Shown: positions 7,478 through 15,401 of the stretch, one piece after another | Position numbering within the stretch: position 1 is the first letter of the stretch | How the letters are laid out: each line of letters opens with the position of its first letter | DNA from: Acidimicrobiales bacterium | Lineage (GTDB): Bacteria; Actinomycetota; Acidimicrobiia; Acidimicrobiales; RAAP-2 | Assembly: GCA_025449805.1 (NCBI GenBank) | Contig: JANWIR010000039.1 | Coordinates: forward strand, 1-35,289 | Direction of reading: 5' to 3' | DNA length: 35,289 bases | Program-made: the position numbers and the translations under genes | The notes under the pieces: model-generated | Told to the model about the DNA's origin: nothing | The model's input: the letters and a program-made list of their open reading frames with translations, nothing else | The model's database searches: none

Positions 7478-8524
7478 GTGCACCTCCTCGTCACGTCGAT
7501 CAGCGCGACGTGGCAACCGTTCGTTCTCGTCGCGGGACTCTTGTTGATTGGTCACTGCGCGTCACGTGACGGTCTCTTCGAAGCGCTGGGTCGACTGAGC
7601 ACTCGGGTCCCCGGGCGTGGCGTCGCCCTCTTTGTCGTCATGATGTTGCTGGTCGCCGCGGTGAGTGCCGTGTTGAACCTCGACTCGGCCATCGTTTTTA
7701 TGACACCAGTGGCGTTGCACGCGGCGCGCGCGAAAGGTGCCGACGAGAAGGCGTTCGTCTACGGCACGGTGCTGATGTCGAACTCCGGATCGTTACTGCT
7801 CATCGGCTCCAATCTCACCAACATCTTGGTGATTGGGAACACGACCACCTCGCCCGCGCACTACAGCGCGCGGATGTTCTTGCCGTGGTGCGTCGCCGTC
7901 GCCGTCGTTATCGGCGTGGTGTTGTGGTGGCGCTGGCGTGCTCTGCGGTCTGCACTGGTGTCGACGAATGGCGCGCCGAGCACGTTGCACCTTGGCGCGG
8001 GGGTAATGGCCACGCTGATCGCGGTGGTCGCGATGTTGTTCGTCCGTCACCCGGCGTTGCTGGTCATCATCGTGGGCGTGTTGGCCGAAGGGGTCATGTT
8101 CGTGCGCGACCGTGACCTGCGCGCGCGGTCAATTCTGGAGATTCTCAATCCCGTGACGTTGTCGGTGTTGTTTGCCGTGGCGGTGGGCGTCGGTGTACTC
8201 GCGCGCCGCTGGGAGGCGCCCGCGCGTTTCATGGCGCACGCCAACGTCGTGACGACGTCCGTGGTGGCCACCGTGAGCGCGCTCACGCTCAATAATCTGC
8301 CGGCCGCGTCGTTGTTCGCGGCGCACGCCGTGGCGCATCCCTACGCGATGCTGTTGGGACTCGACGTCGGACCGAGTTGCCTGGTTACCGGGGCGTTATC
8401 GTCGTTGCTTTGGCGTCGAATCGGGCGCCGCGAGGGGGCGACAATCTCACTTCGCACGTTCTCCACGTTGGGCGTCGCCGTGACGCTCGCCACGGTGGTG
8501 CTGGCGCTACCGCTCGTCGGTTAA
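7478..8524 (+). CDS. ArsB/NhaD-type ion transporter family membrane protein
   Basis: Integral membrane protein of 348 residues with about nine to ten hydrophobic segments. The block 'VLNLDSAIVFMTPVAL' followed by 'SNSGSLLLIGSNLTNILVIG' is the repeated hairpin pattern of the ArsB/NhaD ion transporter superfamily, and the second half has the matching 'LTLNNLPAASLFA' segment. ArsB and NhaD proteins are usually above 400 residues, so this is a short member; the N-terminus starts directly at a helix resembling the second or third helix of longer relatives. Export of arsenite or another anion, or Na+/H+ exchange, are all possible. Its closeness to arsC is suggestive but 6.5 kb apart. The GTG start is supported by the promoter hexamer. 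Confidence 0.78.
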   Translation: MHLLVTSISATWQPFVLVAGLLLIGHCASRDGLFEALGRLSTRVPGRGVALFVVMMLLVAAVSAVLNLDSAIVFMTPVALHAARAKGADEKAFVYGTVLMSNSGSLLLIGSNLTNILVIGNTTTSPAHYSARMFLPWCVAVAVVIGVVLWWRWRALRSALVSTNGAPSTLHLGAGVMATLIAVVAMLFVRHPALLVIIVGVLAEGVMFVRDRDLRARSILEILNPVTLSVLFAVAVGVGVLARRWEAPARFMAHANVVTTSVVATVSALTLNNLPAASLFAAHAVAHPYAMLLGLDVGPSCLVTGALSSLLWRRIGRREGATISLRTFSTLGVAVTLATVVLALPLVG

Positions 8525-8562
8525 ACGGTCCTCGCCGGCGCCACGCGGGCCGTACTTCTTCG

Positions 8563-8568
8563 TAGGCT
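8563..8568 (+). promoter_or_regulatory. -10 hexamer TAGGCT deciding a start codon
   Basis: Two GTG codons lie in tandem at 8572 and 8575. TAGGCT is 6 bases before the second and only 3 before the first, so 8575 is the likely initiation codon of a leaderless mRNA. Confidence 0.55.
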
Positions 8569-8574
8569 GAGGTG

Positions 8575-9180
8575 GTGTCGGACATGTTTTGGAATGACGT
8601 GTACCTCGCGAAGTCGCCGAGTGAGCGGTCGTGGACACAGGCGTGGCCCCTCGACGTCGAGGTCATCGAGAGCTTGGTGCCCGACCACGACGCAGCAATT
8701 ATTGACGTGGGCGCGGGCGCCTCTGAACTGTTGGCCGCGCTCATTGCGCGCGGCTACACCAATCTGACCGCCCTCGACATCTCGGCGGTGGCTTTGGATG
8801 AGGCCCGACGCCGGGTGGGTCCCCACGCGCCCGTGGCGTGGATTGTGGGCGACGTGACCACGTTCGAGGCCGAAGATTCGTTCGCGCTGTGGCGCGATCG
8901 GGCGACGTTTCATTTCCTCGTCACGTCCGAACAACAGCGTCGCTACTTGAACGTCATTCGGCGGGCGATTCGACGCGACGGGTATCTTCTCCTCGCGACG
9001 TTCGCCCCCGACGGGCCCAGCACGTGTTCGGGGCTACCCGTGCAGCGCTGGAGCACTGAGGAGATGGTCGCCTTCGTGGGCGACGATTTTCGCTTGGAAC
9101 GCGAGCAACCTCGCACGCACGTCACGCCGTGGGGTGTCGAACAGTCTTTTAATTCGTGGGTCTTTCGGCGGAATCTGTAG
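8575..9180 (+). CDS. SAM-dependent methyltransferase, class I
   Basis: Protein of 201 residues beginning MSDMFWNDVY. Motif I is 'IIDVGAGASELL' near residue 42, followed by 'LTALDISAVALDEARRRVG' in the cofactor-binding position and 'DRATFHFLV' near motif IV. The N-terminal 'FWNDVYLAKSPSERSWTQ' block resembles TPMT-like and tellurite-resistance TehB-like small methyltransferases, often annotated only as class I methyltransferases. Substrate unknown. The last 32 bases overlap the end of the convergent phosphatase gene. Confidence 0.83.
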   Translation: MSDMFWNDVYLAKSPSERSWTQAWPLDVEVIESLVPDHDAAIIDVGAGASELLAALIARGYTNLTALDISAVALDEARRRVGPHAPVAWIVGDVTTFEAEDSFALWRDRATFHFLVTSEQQRRYLNVIRRAIRRDGYLLLATFAPDGPSTCSGLPVQRWSTEEMVAFVGDDFRLEREQPRTHVTPWGVEQSFNSWVFRRNL

Positions 9181-9748
9181 GGAACGGCACGCGCCAAAGG
9201 GAACAGTTCTCGACCTCGCCCCAGTGTGTGCCTTGCAGCGAACGGTTCGCCGCGGCCGCGAGCAGGGCCCGGATCGTGCCACCGTGGGTGACCACGAGCA
9301 GGCGTTCCTGACTCCATTCACGCGCCGCGAGGGCGAAGAACGCCGCCGCACGGGCCGTCAGTGCGTGAAGGGTCTCGCCGCCGTCGGGCGCACAGTCGAC
9401 GTCGACGACGACGTCGCCCACGATGCCGGTCACCTCGGCAACGAGGGCCGAACGGGGCCCTCCTTCAAGAATCCCAAAGCTTCGTTCGCGCACGAGTGGG
9501 CTCGTCAAGACGGGCCGCGCGAGTTCGTGCGCCACAATGCCGGCACTCTCCTGGGCTCGATGAAGATCGCTCGCGATTATCATCGTGACGCCCTCACTTT
9601 TCAAGGAACGCGCGACGGTTGCGACGTGCGCGCGACCTTCGGGCGTGAGGCGCGACTGATCTTCGTGACCTTGAACCAATGAGGCGCGATTCCAATCCGT
9701 TTCGCCGTGGCGCATGAAGATGATTTCGGCGACGGGAGGTGCGGACAC
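9149..9748 (-). CDS. Histidine phosphatase family protein
   Basis: Phosphoglycerate-mutase-like phosphatase of 199 residues. The phosphohistidine motif 'RHGETDWN' is at residues 13-20, with 'IASDLHRAQESAGIV' and 'VVTHGGTIRALL' supplying the other conserved Arg and His. The frame extends to 9787, but the GTG at 9748 puts the RHG motif near the N-terminus as usual, and TAACCT lies 7 bases upstream. Roles in the family include alpha-ribazole phosphatase, phosphoglycerate mutase and acid phosphatase; there is no cobalamin gene nearby to support CobC, so only the family name is given. Confidence 0.88.
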   Translation of the reverse strand: MSAPPVAEIIFMRHGETDWNRASLVQGHEDQSRLTPEGRAHVATVARSLKSEGVTMIIASDLHRAQESAGIVAHELARPVLTSPLVRERSFGILEGGPRSALVAEVTGIVGDVVVDVDCAPDGGETLHALTARAAAFFALAAREWSQERLLVVTHGGTIRALLAAAANRSLQGTHWGEVENCSLWRVPFPTDSAERPTN

Positions 9749-9755
9749 GGCGCAA

Positions 9756-9761
9756 AGGTTA
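9756..9761 (-). promoter_or_regulatory. -10 hexamer TAACCT, leaderless
   Basis: TAACCT is 7 bases before the GTG at 9748 on the minus strand. The 170-base gap 9749-9918 is the AT-richest intergenic stretch nearby and separates this gene from the divergent comA-like gene; I see no further gene in it. Confidence 0.5.
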
Positions 9762-9906
9762 CTGAAGGCGTCGTCGCGAGAAAGCAATTCTCATAGATTT
9801 CCAAAGAAGTGCGAGAGGCCTTGGCGCGCTTGAAAATTTTCACTCATTCGTTCTCTCGCGACTGATCAGACGGTCTTTTGCCGAAATGGAGGAACGGGCA
9901 CTTCAC

Positions 9907-9912
9907 TAGCAT
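9907..9912 (+). promoter_or_regulatory. -10 hexamer TAGCAT, leaderless
   Basis: TAGCAT is followed by 6 bases and the ATG of the comA-like gene. The identical hexamer and spacing precede pheA at 20261. Confidence 0.6.
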
Positions 9913-9918
9913 TTTCTT

Positions 9919-10695
9919 ATGTCGCTCTTACTGCCGGATCGTCAGTCAAAGCCGCGCTCCTCGGGCCTCACGATGGTCATCGATAACGGTCTCTCACTTG
10001 GTCGCTTCACTGACGTGGTGGAAAGTCACGGTGACTTGGTTGACTTCATTAAGTTCGGCTGGGGCACCTCAGTGGTGACACCAAACTTCTCGCGCAAGCT
10101 TGACGTCGTGAAATCGGCGGGCGTGAAGTTCTACCTCGGCGGGACGCTCTTCGAGAAATACCTCCACCAGGACCGCTTCGACGACTTTCGCGTGCTGTGC
10201 GCGGGCTACGGCGCGGAGTACGTCGAAGTCTCCAACGGCACGATCGATCTCACGGATGCCGAGAAGGTTGATTTCGTCAAGCGCCTCTCCGATGATTTCT
10301 TGGTCATTTCCGAAGTTGGATCTAAGGACCAAGAACGTTCGGAGAACATGGCACCGAATCGCTGGGTGGAGTACATCCGGGCCGACCTCGGAGCCGGCGC
10401 CGTGCTCGTCACGCTCGAGACCCGAGAGAGCGGACGCGGGGGCATCTGTCGGCCCAACGGTGAACTTCGCTACGGCCTCGTCGAGGAGATTCTGACGTCC
10501 GACGTGGAGCCCCAGTCACTCTTGTTTGAGGCGCCCTCCACTGAACTACAGAACTACTTTGTTCGTCGACTCGGCCCCCAGGTGAACTTGGGCAATATCG
10601 CGATGGAGGACATCGTGGGGCTCGAGACCATTCGACTCGGACTGCGCAGCGAAACGCTGCTCGCGTTCGAGGCGGGCGTACCAGAGTTCATTTGA
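9919..10695 (+). CDS. comA: Phosphosulfolactate synthase (ComA family)
   Basis: Predicted TIM-barrel enzyme of 258 residues joining sulfite to phosphoenolpyruvate to give (R)-2-phospho-3-sulfolactate (EC 4.4.1.19). Family blocks include 'TMVIDNG' (18-24), 'VDFIKFGWGTS', 'KFYLGGTLFE', 'YVEVSNGTIDL' (101-111), 'ISEVGSKD' (130-137) and 'LFEAPSTELQ' (202-211). In methanogens this is the first step of coenzyme M synthesis; Bacillus YitD and the plant heat-stress protein HSA32 are homologues outside methanogens, and for HSA32 the enzymatic role is unclear. No ComB, ComC or ComDE homologue is visible, so a full coenzyme M pathway is not supported here. It leads a tight same-strand run with a VOC protein and an acyl-CoA-ligase-like enzyme, which suggests a dedicated pathway. 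Confidence 0.88.
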   Translation: MSLLLPDRQSKPRSSGLTMVIDNGLSLGRFTDVVESHGDLVDFIKFGWGTSVVTPNFSRKLDVVKSAGVKFYLGGTLFEKYLHQDRFDDFRVLCAGYGAEYVEVSNGTIDLTDAEKVDFVKRLSDDFLVISEVGSKDQERSENMAPNRWVEYIRADLGAGAVLVTLETRESGRGGICRPNGELRYGLVEEILTSDVEPQSLLFEAPSTELQNYFVRRLGPQVNLGNIAMEDIVGLETIRLGLRSETLLAFEAGVPEFI

Positions 10696-10702
10696 GTTCG
10701 CC

Positions 10703-11116
10703 GTGCGAGATACCCGAGACGTCTTCCACCTAGCTATTCCCGCCTACGACCTCGATGAGGCGTTGCACTTCTACGTGAACCAGTTGGGTTGCAAGTTGGC
10801 GCGGCGTTACGACGACCGCATCACCCTTGATTTCTTTGGTGACCAACTGGTCTGTCACCTCACGCCGGCACCCGGCGTACGCACGCCGCTCGAGGAGCTG
10901 CCAATGTACCCGCGACACTTCGGCGTGACCTTTCGCGAGCGAGCCGACTTTGACCAGCTCTACGACCTATGTCGTCAGCGTGGGCTGACGTTCTACAGCG
11001 ACGTGCGGCTGCGCTTCGAGGGTCGCGTCGAGGTGCACTCGACGTTCGTGTTGTGTGATCCGTCGGACAACCTCTTGGAGTTCAAGCACTATCCCGATCA
11101 CCGGATGATGTACTAA
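10703..11116 (+). CDS. VOC-fold protein (glyoxalase/extradiol dioxygenase-like)
   Basis: Small cytoplasmic protein of 137 residues with the paired beta-alpha-beta units of the vicinal oxygen chelate superfamily. 'DVFHLAIPAYDLDEALHFY' supplies the first His ligand, and the C-terminal 'DPSDNLLEFKHY' block supplies the usual Glu ligand. It resembles the predicted extradiol-dioxygenase-like family COG3565, whose reaction is unknown. The GTG start lies 7 bases after the comA stop with no ribosome binding site, so it is expected to be read from the comA transcript. A lyase, isomerase or dioxygenase role is possible. Confidence 0.8.
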   Translation: MRDTRDVFHLAIPAYDLDEALHFYVNQLGCKLARRYDDRITLDFFGDQLVCHLTPAPGVRTPLEELPMYPRHFGVTFRERADFDQLYDLCRQRGLTFYSDVRLRFEGRVEVHSTFVLCDPSDNLLEFKHYPDHRMMY

Positions 11117-11124
11117 ATCCCGCA

Positions 11125-12648
11125 ATGGCCGACGCCGACGATCCCTCCCTCGACGCACGCCTCAGTGCTTTGCTCAAAAGGCACGGCGACGCGTTGGAGA
11201 CGACCTTCGTACTCGACGCGCGCGAAACGGCGCAGCTGCGTTACGGCGATCTCGGCGGTGTCATCGCGTCACGACGCGCGCAGTTGACGGCCTGGGGGAT
11301 CGGTCCCGGCAGTCGCGTCGGGCTGCTCTTCGCCTCGCCCGTCTCCTTCGTGGGGTGGTTCCTCGCGGGCCTGCACGCGGGGGTGTGGGTGGCTCCGCTC
11401 GACCCGACGAACGCCAGGAACGCGCCCGAAGCGACCGACCACCGCGCCCACGCGTTGACGCTGAGCGCGATCGTGAGTGATCTGGCAGGGCCGTCGGTCA
11501 CCACGACGCGATGGTTCGTTGCACCAGTCGTCGATGAGCCCGGTGCTCCCGTGGCGGAGGTCGCGGGCGGTGGCGTGCTGCTCGCGTCCTCGGGTTCGAC
11601 CGGGACACCCAAGGTGATGGCCCTCGCCAAAGAGCAGCTGTTGACCAACGCGAGACTGATTGCGGAAAATCACCAGCTCACGGCGCAGGACCGGGGTTTC
11701 AACGCGCTGCCCTGGTGGCACGTCAACGCGGAGGTGGTGGGTGTCCTCGCCACGCTGTACGCCGGCGCCACGCTGATCGTCGCTGAGCGATTTCACCGGA
11801 CGAATTTCTGGCAGGCGGCCGGTGACCACGGGGTGACCTGGATCAACGCCGTGCCCGCCATGATCGCTCGGCTCTTGCCGCTGCGCGAGGGGGAGCGCGT
11901 CCCGGAGGGCCTGCGTTTCGTGCGCTCGGCCTCCGCGCCGTTGGCGCCGAATCTGTTGCGGGCCTTCGAGGCCGCGACGGGGGTCGAGGTCATTGAGTCC
12001 TACGGCATGACCGAGGCGGCGAGCCAGATCTGCGCGAATCCGGTGGGCGGTGCGCGAACAATCGGCTCGGTGGGGCGCCCTATCGGGGTTGAGGTGCGCG
12101 TGGTGCGCCCGAGCGCTGCTCTCGCGAGCCCGTCGGAGCGCGCCGACGTCGGACTGGTCGAGATTAAGGGCCCCACCGTGATCACCAGTTACGAGAGTCC
12201 CGGTTACGACGACCGCTTCGACGACGAGGGATGGCTGCGGACGGGTGACGTGGGTTATTTCGACGACGACGGGTTTCTTTATTTGGTTGGGCGAAGCGAT
12301 GACGTGATTAACCGAGGAGGGGAGAAGGTCTATCCCCAAGAGATCGAGAACGTTTTGATTGGTGTCGAGGGGTTAGAGCGTGTGGTGGTCATCGGCGAAG
12401 CCGACGACGTATTCGGACAGGTGCCGGTCGCGTACCTGGAAGTTCAGGCGGAAATACGGCGCGACGATCTGGAACTCGACGTCGTACTGAGTTCGGTACG
12501 TAGCGCATTGACGACACAATTGACGAAGCCGTACCGCCCCGCGACGCTGAAAGTGGTGGACGAGATCCCGACCGCCTCGACGGGCAAGGTTCGCAAGGGG
12601 CTCGTGCGCAGTGGCGACGTTCACGTGGTGCGCGTTGAGCACCTCTAA
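11125..12648 (+). CDS. AMP-dependent acyl-CoA synthetase, oxalyl-CoA synthetase-like
   Basis: Adenylate-forming ligase of 507 residues. The P-loop 'SSGSTGTPK' is near residues 155-163, the A5 motif 'YGMTEA' at 293-298, the hinge region 'GWLRTGDVGYFDDDG' at 369-383, and the catalytic lysine is probably Lys488 in 'PTASTGKVRK'. The block 'FVRSASAPLAP' followed by 'YGMTEAASQ' is most like the oxalyl-CoA synthetase AAE3/Pcs60 branch, which would activate a small dicarboxylate-like acid. The ATG lies 8 bases after the VOC stop, with no Shine-Dalgarno sequence. Because the upstream gene is predicted to make a sulfolactate phosphate, a sulfonated C3 acid is an attractive but unproven substrate. Fatty or aryl acids cannot be excluded. 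Confidence 0.88.
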   Translation: MADADDPSLDARLSALLKRHGDALETTFVLDARETAQLRYGDLGGVIASRRAQLTAWGIGPGSRVGLLFASPVSFVGWFLAGLHAGVWVAPLDPTNARNAPEATDHRAHALTLSAIVSDLAGPSVTTTRWFVAPVVDEPGAPVAEVAGGGVLLASSGSTGTPKVMALAKEQLLTNARLIAENHQLTAQDRGFNALPWWHVNAEVVGVLATLYAGATLIVAERFHRTNFWQAAGDHGVTWINAVPAMIARLLPLREGERVPEGLRFVRSASAPLAPNLLRAFEAATGVEVIESYGMTEAASQICANPVGGARTIGSVGRPIGVEVRVVRPSAALASPSERADVGLVEIKGPTVITSYESPGYDDRFDDEGWLRTGDVGYFDDDGFLYLVGRSDDVINRGGEKVYPQEIENVLIGVEGLERVVVIGEADDVFGQVPVAYLEVQAEIRRDDLELDVVLSSVRSALTTQLTKPYRPATLKVVDEIPTASTGKVRKGLVRSGDVHVVRVEHL

Positions 12649-12681
12649 GAGCGTCAACTAACCGCGGTCGCTAGGAACGAC

Positions 12682-13923
12682 ATGAGTGCAGACCCAGCGA
12701 TGACGTCGAGTGGCACGCGCAAGCGACTCGAACACGTTGACGCGATGCGTCCCATAAAGCAGACCGCGGTCATCGCCACGCACGCGCTGATCTTTTTCGC
12801 GCCCCTCTCAACGTCCTTCGCGGCGGGCGCCCTACTGACGCTCACGCACTTCTCACGCGAAGCCTTCTTGTTCGTGTCCGCGTGCATGCTCGCCTACAGC
12901 TACCGCACGCACGCGTCGGTCAAGATCGCGCCGTACTGGCGGCGGCGGTTTATCTCGGTCGGAGTTCCGTACCTCGTGTGGACGTTGGTGTACTTGCCCA
13001 TCTCGGTCATGGTGCCGACGAGTCGCTTTCCCTACGAACGGGTGCCGTGGGGGACGGTCTTCTCGCTCCACGGACTCCATGACCTGCTCTTCGCGATCAC
13101 GACGGGGTACTACCACCTGTACTTCCTCCTGGTCCTCTTGGAGTTCTACGTCATCTTTCCGCTGGTCTTCACACTGCTGCGCCGCCATCCGTCGTCTCAC
13201 CTTCTCGTCATGGTGTTCGCGCTGCTCTGGCAGATTTTCTGGGATTACCTCGTGCGGCACGGGCACCCTTCATTCGTGCTGTCGGGCAAAATCGAGACCC
13301 GACTGGTCTTCTCGTATCCCTTGTACTTACTGGGCGGCGTGGTCGCGGCCTTTCACCTCGACGCCCTGCACGATTGGCTACGACGACACGTGCGCACCGT
13401 CGTTGTGGGTACCGTCGCCAGTGCGGTCGTGCCGCTGCTCATTGACGCGTTTCATCGTCGACTGCACGTGCCGCCGTACCTCGTGCCGGGTGGTAATCCC
13501 TTTTCGCCCCTCGTGATCCCCTACGACGTGGGCGCTATTTTTTGCGTCTACTTATTTGGCGTTTATTTAGTGAGTCCTCGTCGCTCGTCGCGCACGCGCG
13601 CTATTACGCAGTCGGGTTCGGACGCGGCCTACGGGATCTACTTGTCGCAGATCGTGTGGATCGTGTTCTTGCACCGCTGGGCCCACGCCTGGGGCATCTC
13701 GCGCCACGTACCCTGGCCGGTGCTGTTGCTCGTCGTCGTCGTCGTTGCCTACCTGGCGGGATTTCTCTTCAGCGCCCTCGTCGCGCGTACGCCGCTGGCG
13801 CGCGCCGTCGTGGGGCGCTCGCGGGTGCCGTGGTCAACGTTGCTCCCGCACCTTCGTTCGTACGTCGTGCCGGTGCGTCGCGACGAGCACGGCGCCGGTC
13901 CGATGGACCTCAGCGACGCCTAG
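12682..13923 (+). CDS. Acyltransferase family 3 membrane protein
   Basis: Multispanning protein of 413 residues with around ten hydrophobic segments. The N-terminal 'HVDAMRPIKQTAVIATH' block holds the first conserved positions of the acyltransferase_3 (OafA/YrhL/Abi-like) family; the catalytic-type His is in 'ATHALIFF'. The later 'YGIYLSQIVWI' segment is the equivalent of the family's C-terminal 'GiYLlH' motif. Members O-acetylate surface sugars, antibiotics or lipids. It lies 33 bases after the ligase gene; an AGGA stretch a few bases upstream could serve as a weak ribosome binding site. Joint function with the ligase is possible but only inferred from position. Confidence 0.83.
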   Translation: MSADPAMTSSGTRKRLEHVDAMRPIKQTAVIATHALIFFAPLSTSFAAGALLTLTHFSREAFLFVSACMLAYSYRTHASVKIAPYWRRRFISVGVPYLVWTLVYLPISVMVPTSRFPYERVPWGTVFSLHGLHDLLFAITTGYYHLYFLLVLLEFYVIFPLVFTLLRRHPSSHLLVMVFALLWQIFWDYLVRHGHPSFVLSGKIETRLVFSYPLYLLGGVVAAFHLDALHDWLRRHVRTVVVGTVASAVVPLLIDAFHRRLHVPPYLVPGGNPFSPLVIPYDVGAIFCVYLFGVYLVSPRRSSRTRAITQSGSDAAYGIYLSQIVWIVFLHRWAHAWGISRHVPWPVLLLVVVVVAYLAGFLFSALVARTPLARAVVGRSRVPWSTLLPHLRSYVVPVRRDEHGAGPMDLSDA

Positions 13924-13952
13924 AGCCGGGCGGTTTCAGATTGAGGAATCAC

Positions 13953-13958
13953 TACGAT
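13953..13958 (+). promoter_or_regulatory. -10 hexamer TACGAT of the CLC gene
   Basis: TACGAT lies 26 bases before the GTG at 13985. This gives a leader of about 20 bases that can hold the AGGGG at 13976-13980. Confidence 0.45.
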
Positions 13959-13984
13959 GACGGTGACCGTAGGCGAGGGGTGAC

Positions 13985-15373
13985 GTGCGAAAGCGAGACA
14001 GCGCCAGCGAGCGCCAGCGAGTGCCGCAACCACTGATCAAGCATCGCGTCGCGTCGGGTCGCGGCGCCATGGAGCAACCGAACGTCACGCACGACGGGGA
14101 AGCTCGCTTGACGCCCAAGTTCTGGTTCGCGGTTCTCGTGGTGGGCGTCGTCACCGGCCTTTTGGGCGACCTCTTGATGTGGACGCTTCGACTCGTTGAA
14201 GGCTGGGCGTATCACTATCACGGTGGCAGTTACCAAAATGCCGTGGCCGCGGTGTCGGGACTACATCGGGTACTGATGTTGCTCATCGCCGGGATCATCG
14301 GCGCGCTGGCTTGGTACCTCATTCGCCGCATCTTTGCTGGTGAGCATTCGGAGATCGACGACGCCCTCTGGCGCGGCGACGGCGAACTTTCCTGGCGTCG
14401 GAGCTTCTTGACCTCGGTCATGTCCGAGGTCGTGATTGGCCTCGGCGCGTCGATCGGTCGCGAGGCCGCCCCGAAGCTCATGGGCGGCGCGTCGGGAAGC
14501 GTGCTGTCGGGTTGGCTCTCCTTGAGCCTCGCGCAACGTCGCTTGCTCGTGGCCTGCGGTGGTGGCGCGGGCCTGGCCGCGGTCTACAACGTTCCCTTAG
14601 GGGGCGCCGTCTTCACGGCGGAGGTGCTCTACGGAAACTTCGCACTGCCGGTGGTGTTGCCGGCCCTCGCGACCTCGGCGATTGCCACCCTGGTCGCGCG
14701 GCTCTATCTACCCAGCACGGCAACGTACGCCAATATTCCCGCGTACCACTTCAGCGCGTCACTCATGACGTGGTCGGTACTCGCCGGTGTCGTGATCGGT
14801 GCGCTCGCGGTGGGCTACGTGCGACTCATTGGCTGGGTGTCGTACCACCGCGCGTCGGGCACGAACCTCCTGTGGGCAATGCCCCTCGCCTTCGTCGTGG
14901 TGGGCGTGGCGGGGATCTGGTACCCACAACTCTTTGGCAACGGCCTCGACATGGCCCACCAGTCGTTCTTAGGGATTGGCGCGCTGGGTCTCGTCGCCGC
15001 GCTGTTCGTCCTTAAGCCTCTCGCCACCGCGCTCATCCTCGGGAGTGGCGCCTCTGGCGGACTCTTTACGCCCATCCTCGCCACGGGCGCCGCGCTCGGC
15101 GCGCTGCTCGGCGCGCTCTGGCTCGATCTCTGGCCCGGCGCACCGTTGGGGGCCTTCGCGCTGGTGGGCGCCGCCGCGCTCATTGGCGCGTCGATGCAGG
15201 CGCCGCTCGCGGGTCTGGTCCTCGTGATGGAACTCACGCACGGTGGGTTTTCGATCGCGATTCCGATGTTCGTCGCGACCGTCATCGCCACACTCATCGT
15301 GCGTCAGGTCGACGGCTACTCCATCTACTCCGCCCGCTTACCGCGTGACGAGCGTCCCGTGGCGCGCCAGTAG
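13985..15373 (+). CDS. CLC-family chloride channel or antiporter
   Basis: Integral membrane protein of 462 residues. Landmarks are the gating-glutamate block 'GASIGREAAPKL' (GREGP replaced by GREAA), 'AAVYNVPLGGAVFTAEVLYG', and the C-terminal 'GSGASGGLFTP' signature followed by 'AALIGASMQAPLAGLVLVMEL'. The position equivalent to Glu203 of E. coli ClC, the internal proton glutamate, appears to be Val in 'TAEV', as in CLC channels. The first 28 residues are polar and partly encoded by a 10-base tandem repeat; the in-frame ATG at 14070 would give a more conventional N-terminus. The GTG at 13985 is kept because of the AGGGG upstream. No C-terminal CBS domains are present. Confidence 0.88.
   Translation: MRKRDSASERQRVPQPLIKHRVASGRGAMEQPNVTHDGEARLTPKFWFAVLVVGVVTGLLGDLLMWTLRLVEGWAYHYHGGSYQNAVAAVSGLHRVLMLLIAGIIGALAWYLIRRIFAGEHSEIDDALWRGDGELSWRRSFLTSVMSEVVIGLGASIGREAAPKLMGGASGSVLSGWLSLSLAQRRLLVACGGGAGLAAVYNVPLGGAVFTAEVLYGNFALPVVLPALATSAIATLVARLYLPSTATYANIPAYHFSASLMTWSVLAGVVIGALAVGYVRLIGWVSYHRASGTNLLWAMPLAFVVVGVAGIWYPQLFGNGLDMAHQSFLGIGALGLVAALFVLKPLATALILGSGASGGLFTPILATGAALGALLGALWLDLWPGAPLGAFALVGAAALIGASMQAPLAGLVLVMELTHGGFSIAIPMFVATVIATLIVRQVDGYSIYSARLPRDERPVARQ
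14001..14020 (+). repeat. Tandem 10-base repeat near the CLC start
   Basis: GCGCCAGCGA occurs twice head to tail. The unit is not a multiple of three, so loss or gain of one copy would shift the frame between the GTG at 13985 and the ATG at 14070. Confidence 0.7.
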
Positions 15374-15389
15374 CGTCCCGTGGCGATGG

Positions 15390-15395
15390 CAACAT
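15390..15395 (+). promoter_or_regulatory. -10-like hexamer CAACAT
   Basis: CAACAT ends 6 bases before the ATG at 15402, at the leaderless spacing. The intervening AGGGAG could alternatively act as a very close ribosome binding site. Confidence 0.35.
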
Positions 15396-15401
15396 AGGGA
15401 G

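Noticed and set aside
9919-10695. A full coenzyme M pathway
   Set aside because: Only the ComA homologue is present; no phosphatase, dehydrogenase or decarboxylase of that route is in the window.
11269-12339. Long minus-strand frame opposite the AMP ligase (356 codons)
   Set aside because: Shadow of a complete ligase with all core motifs; no promoter hexamer or ribosome binding site at its start.
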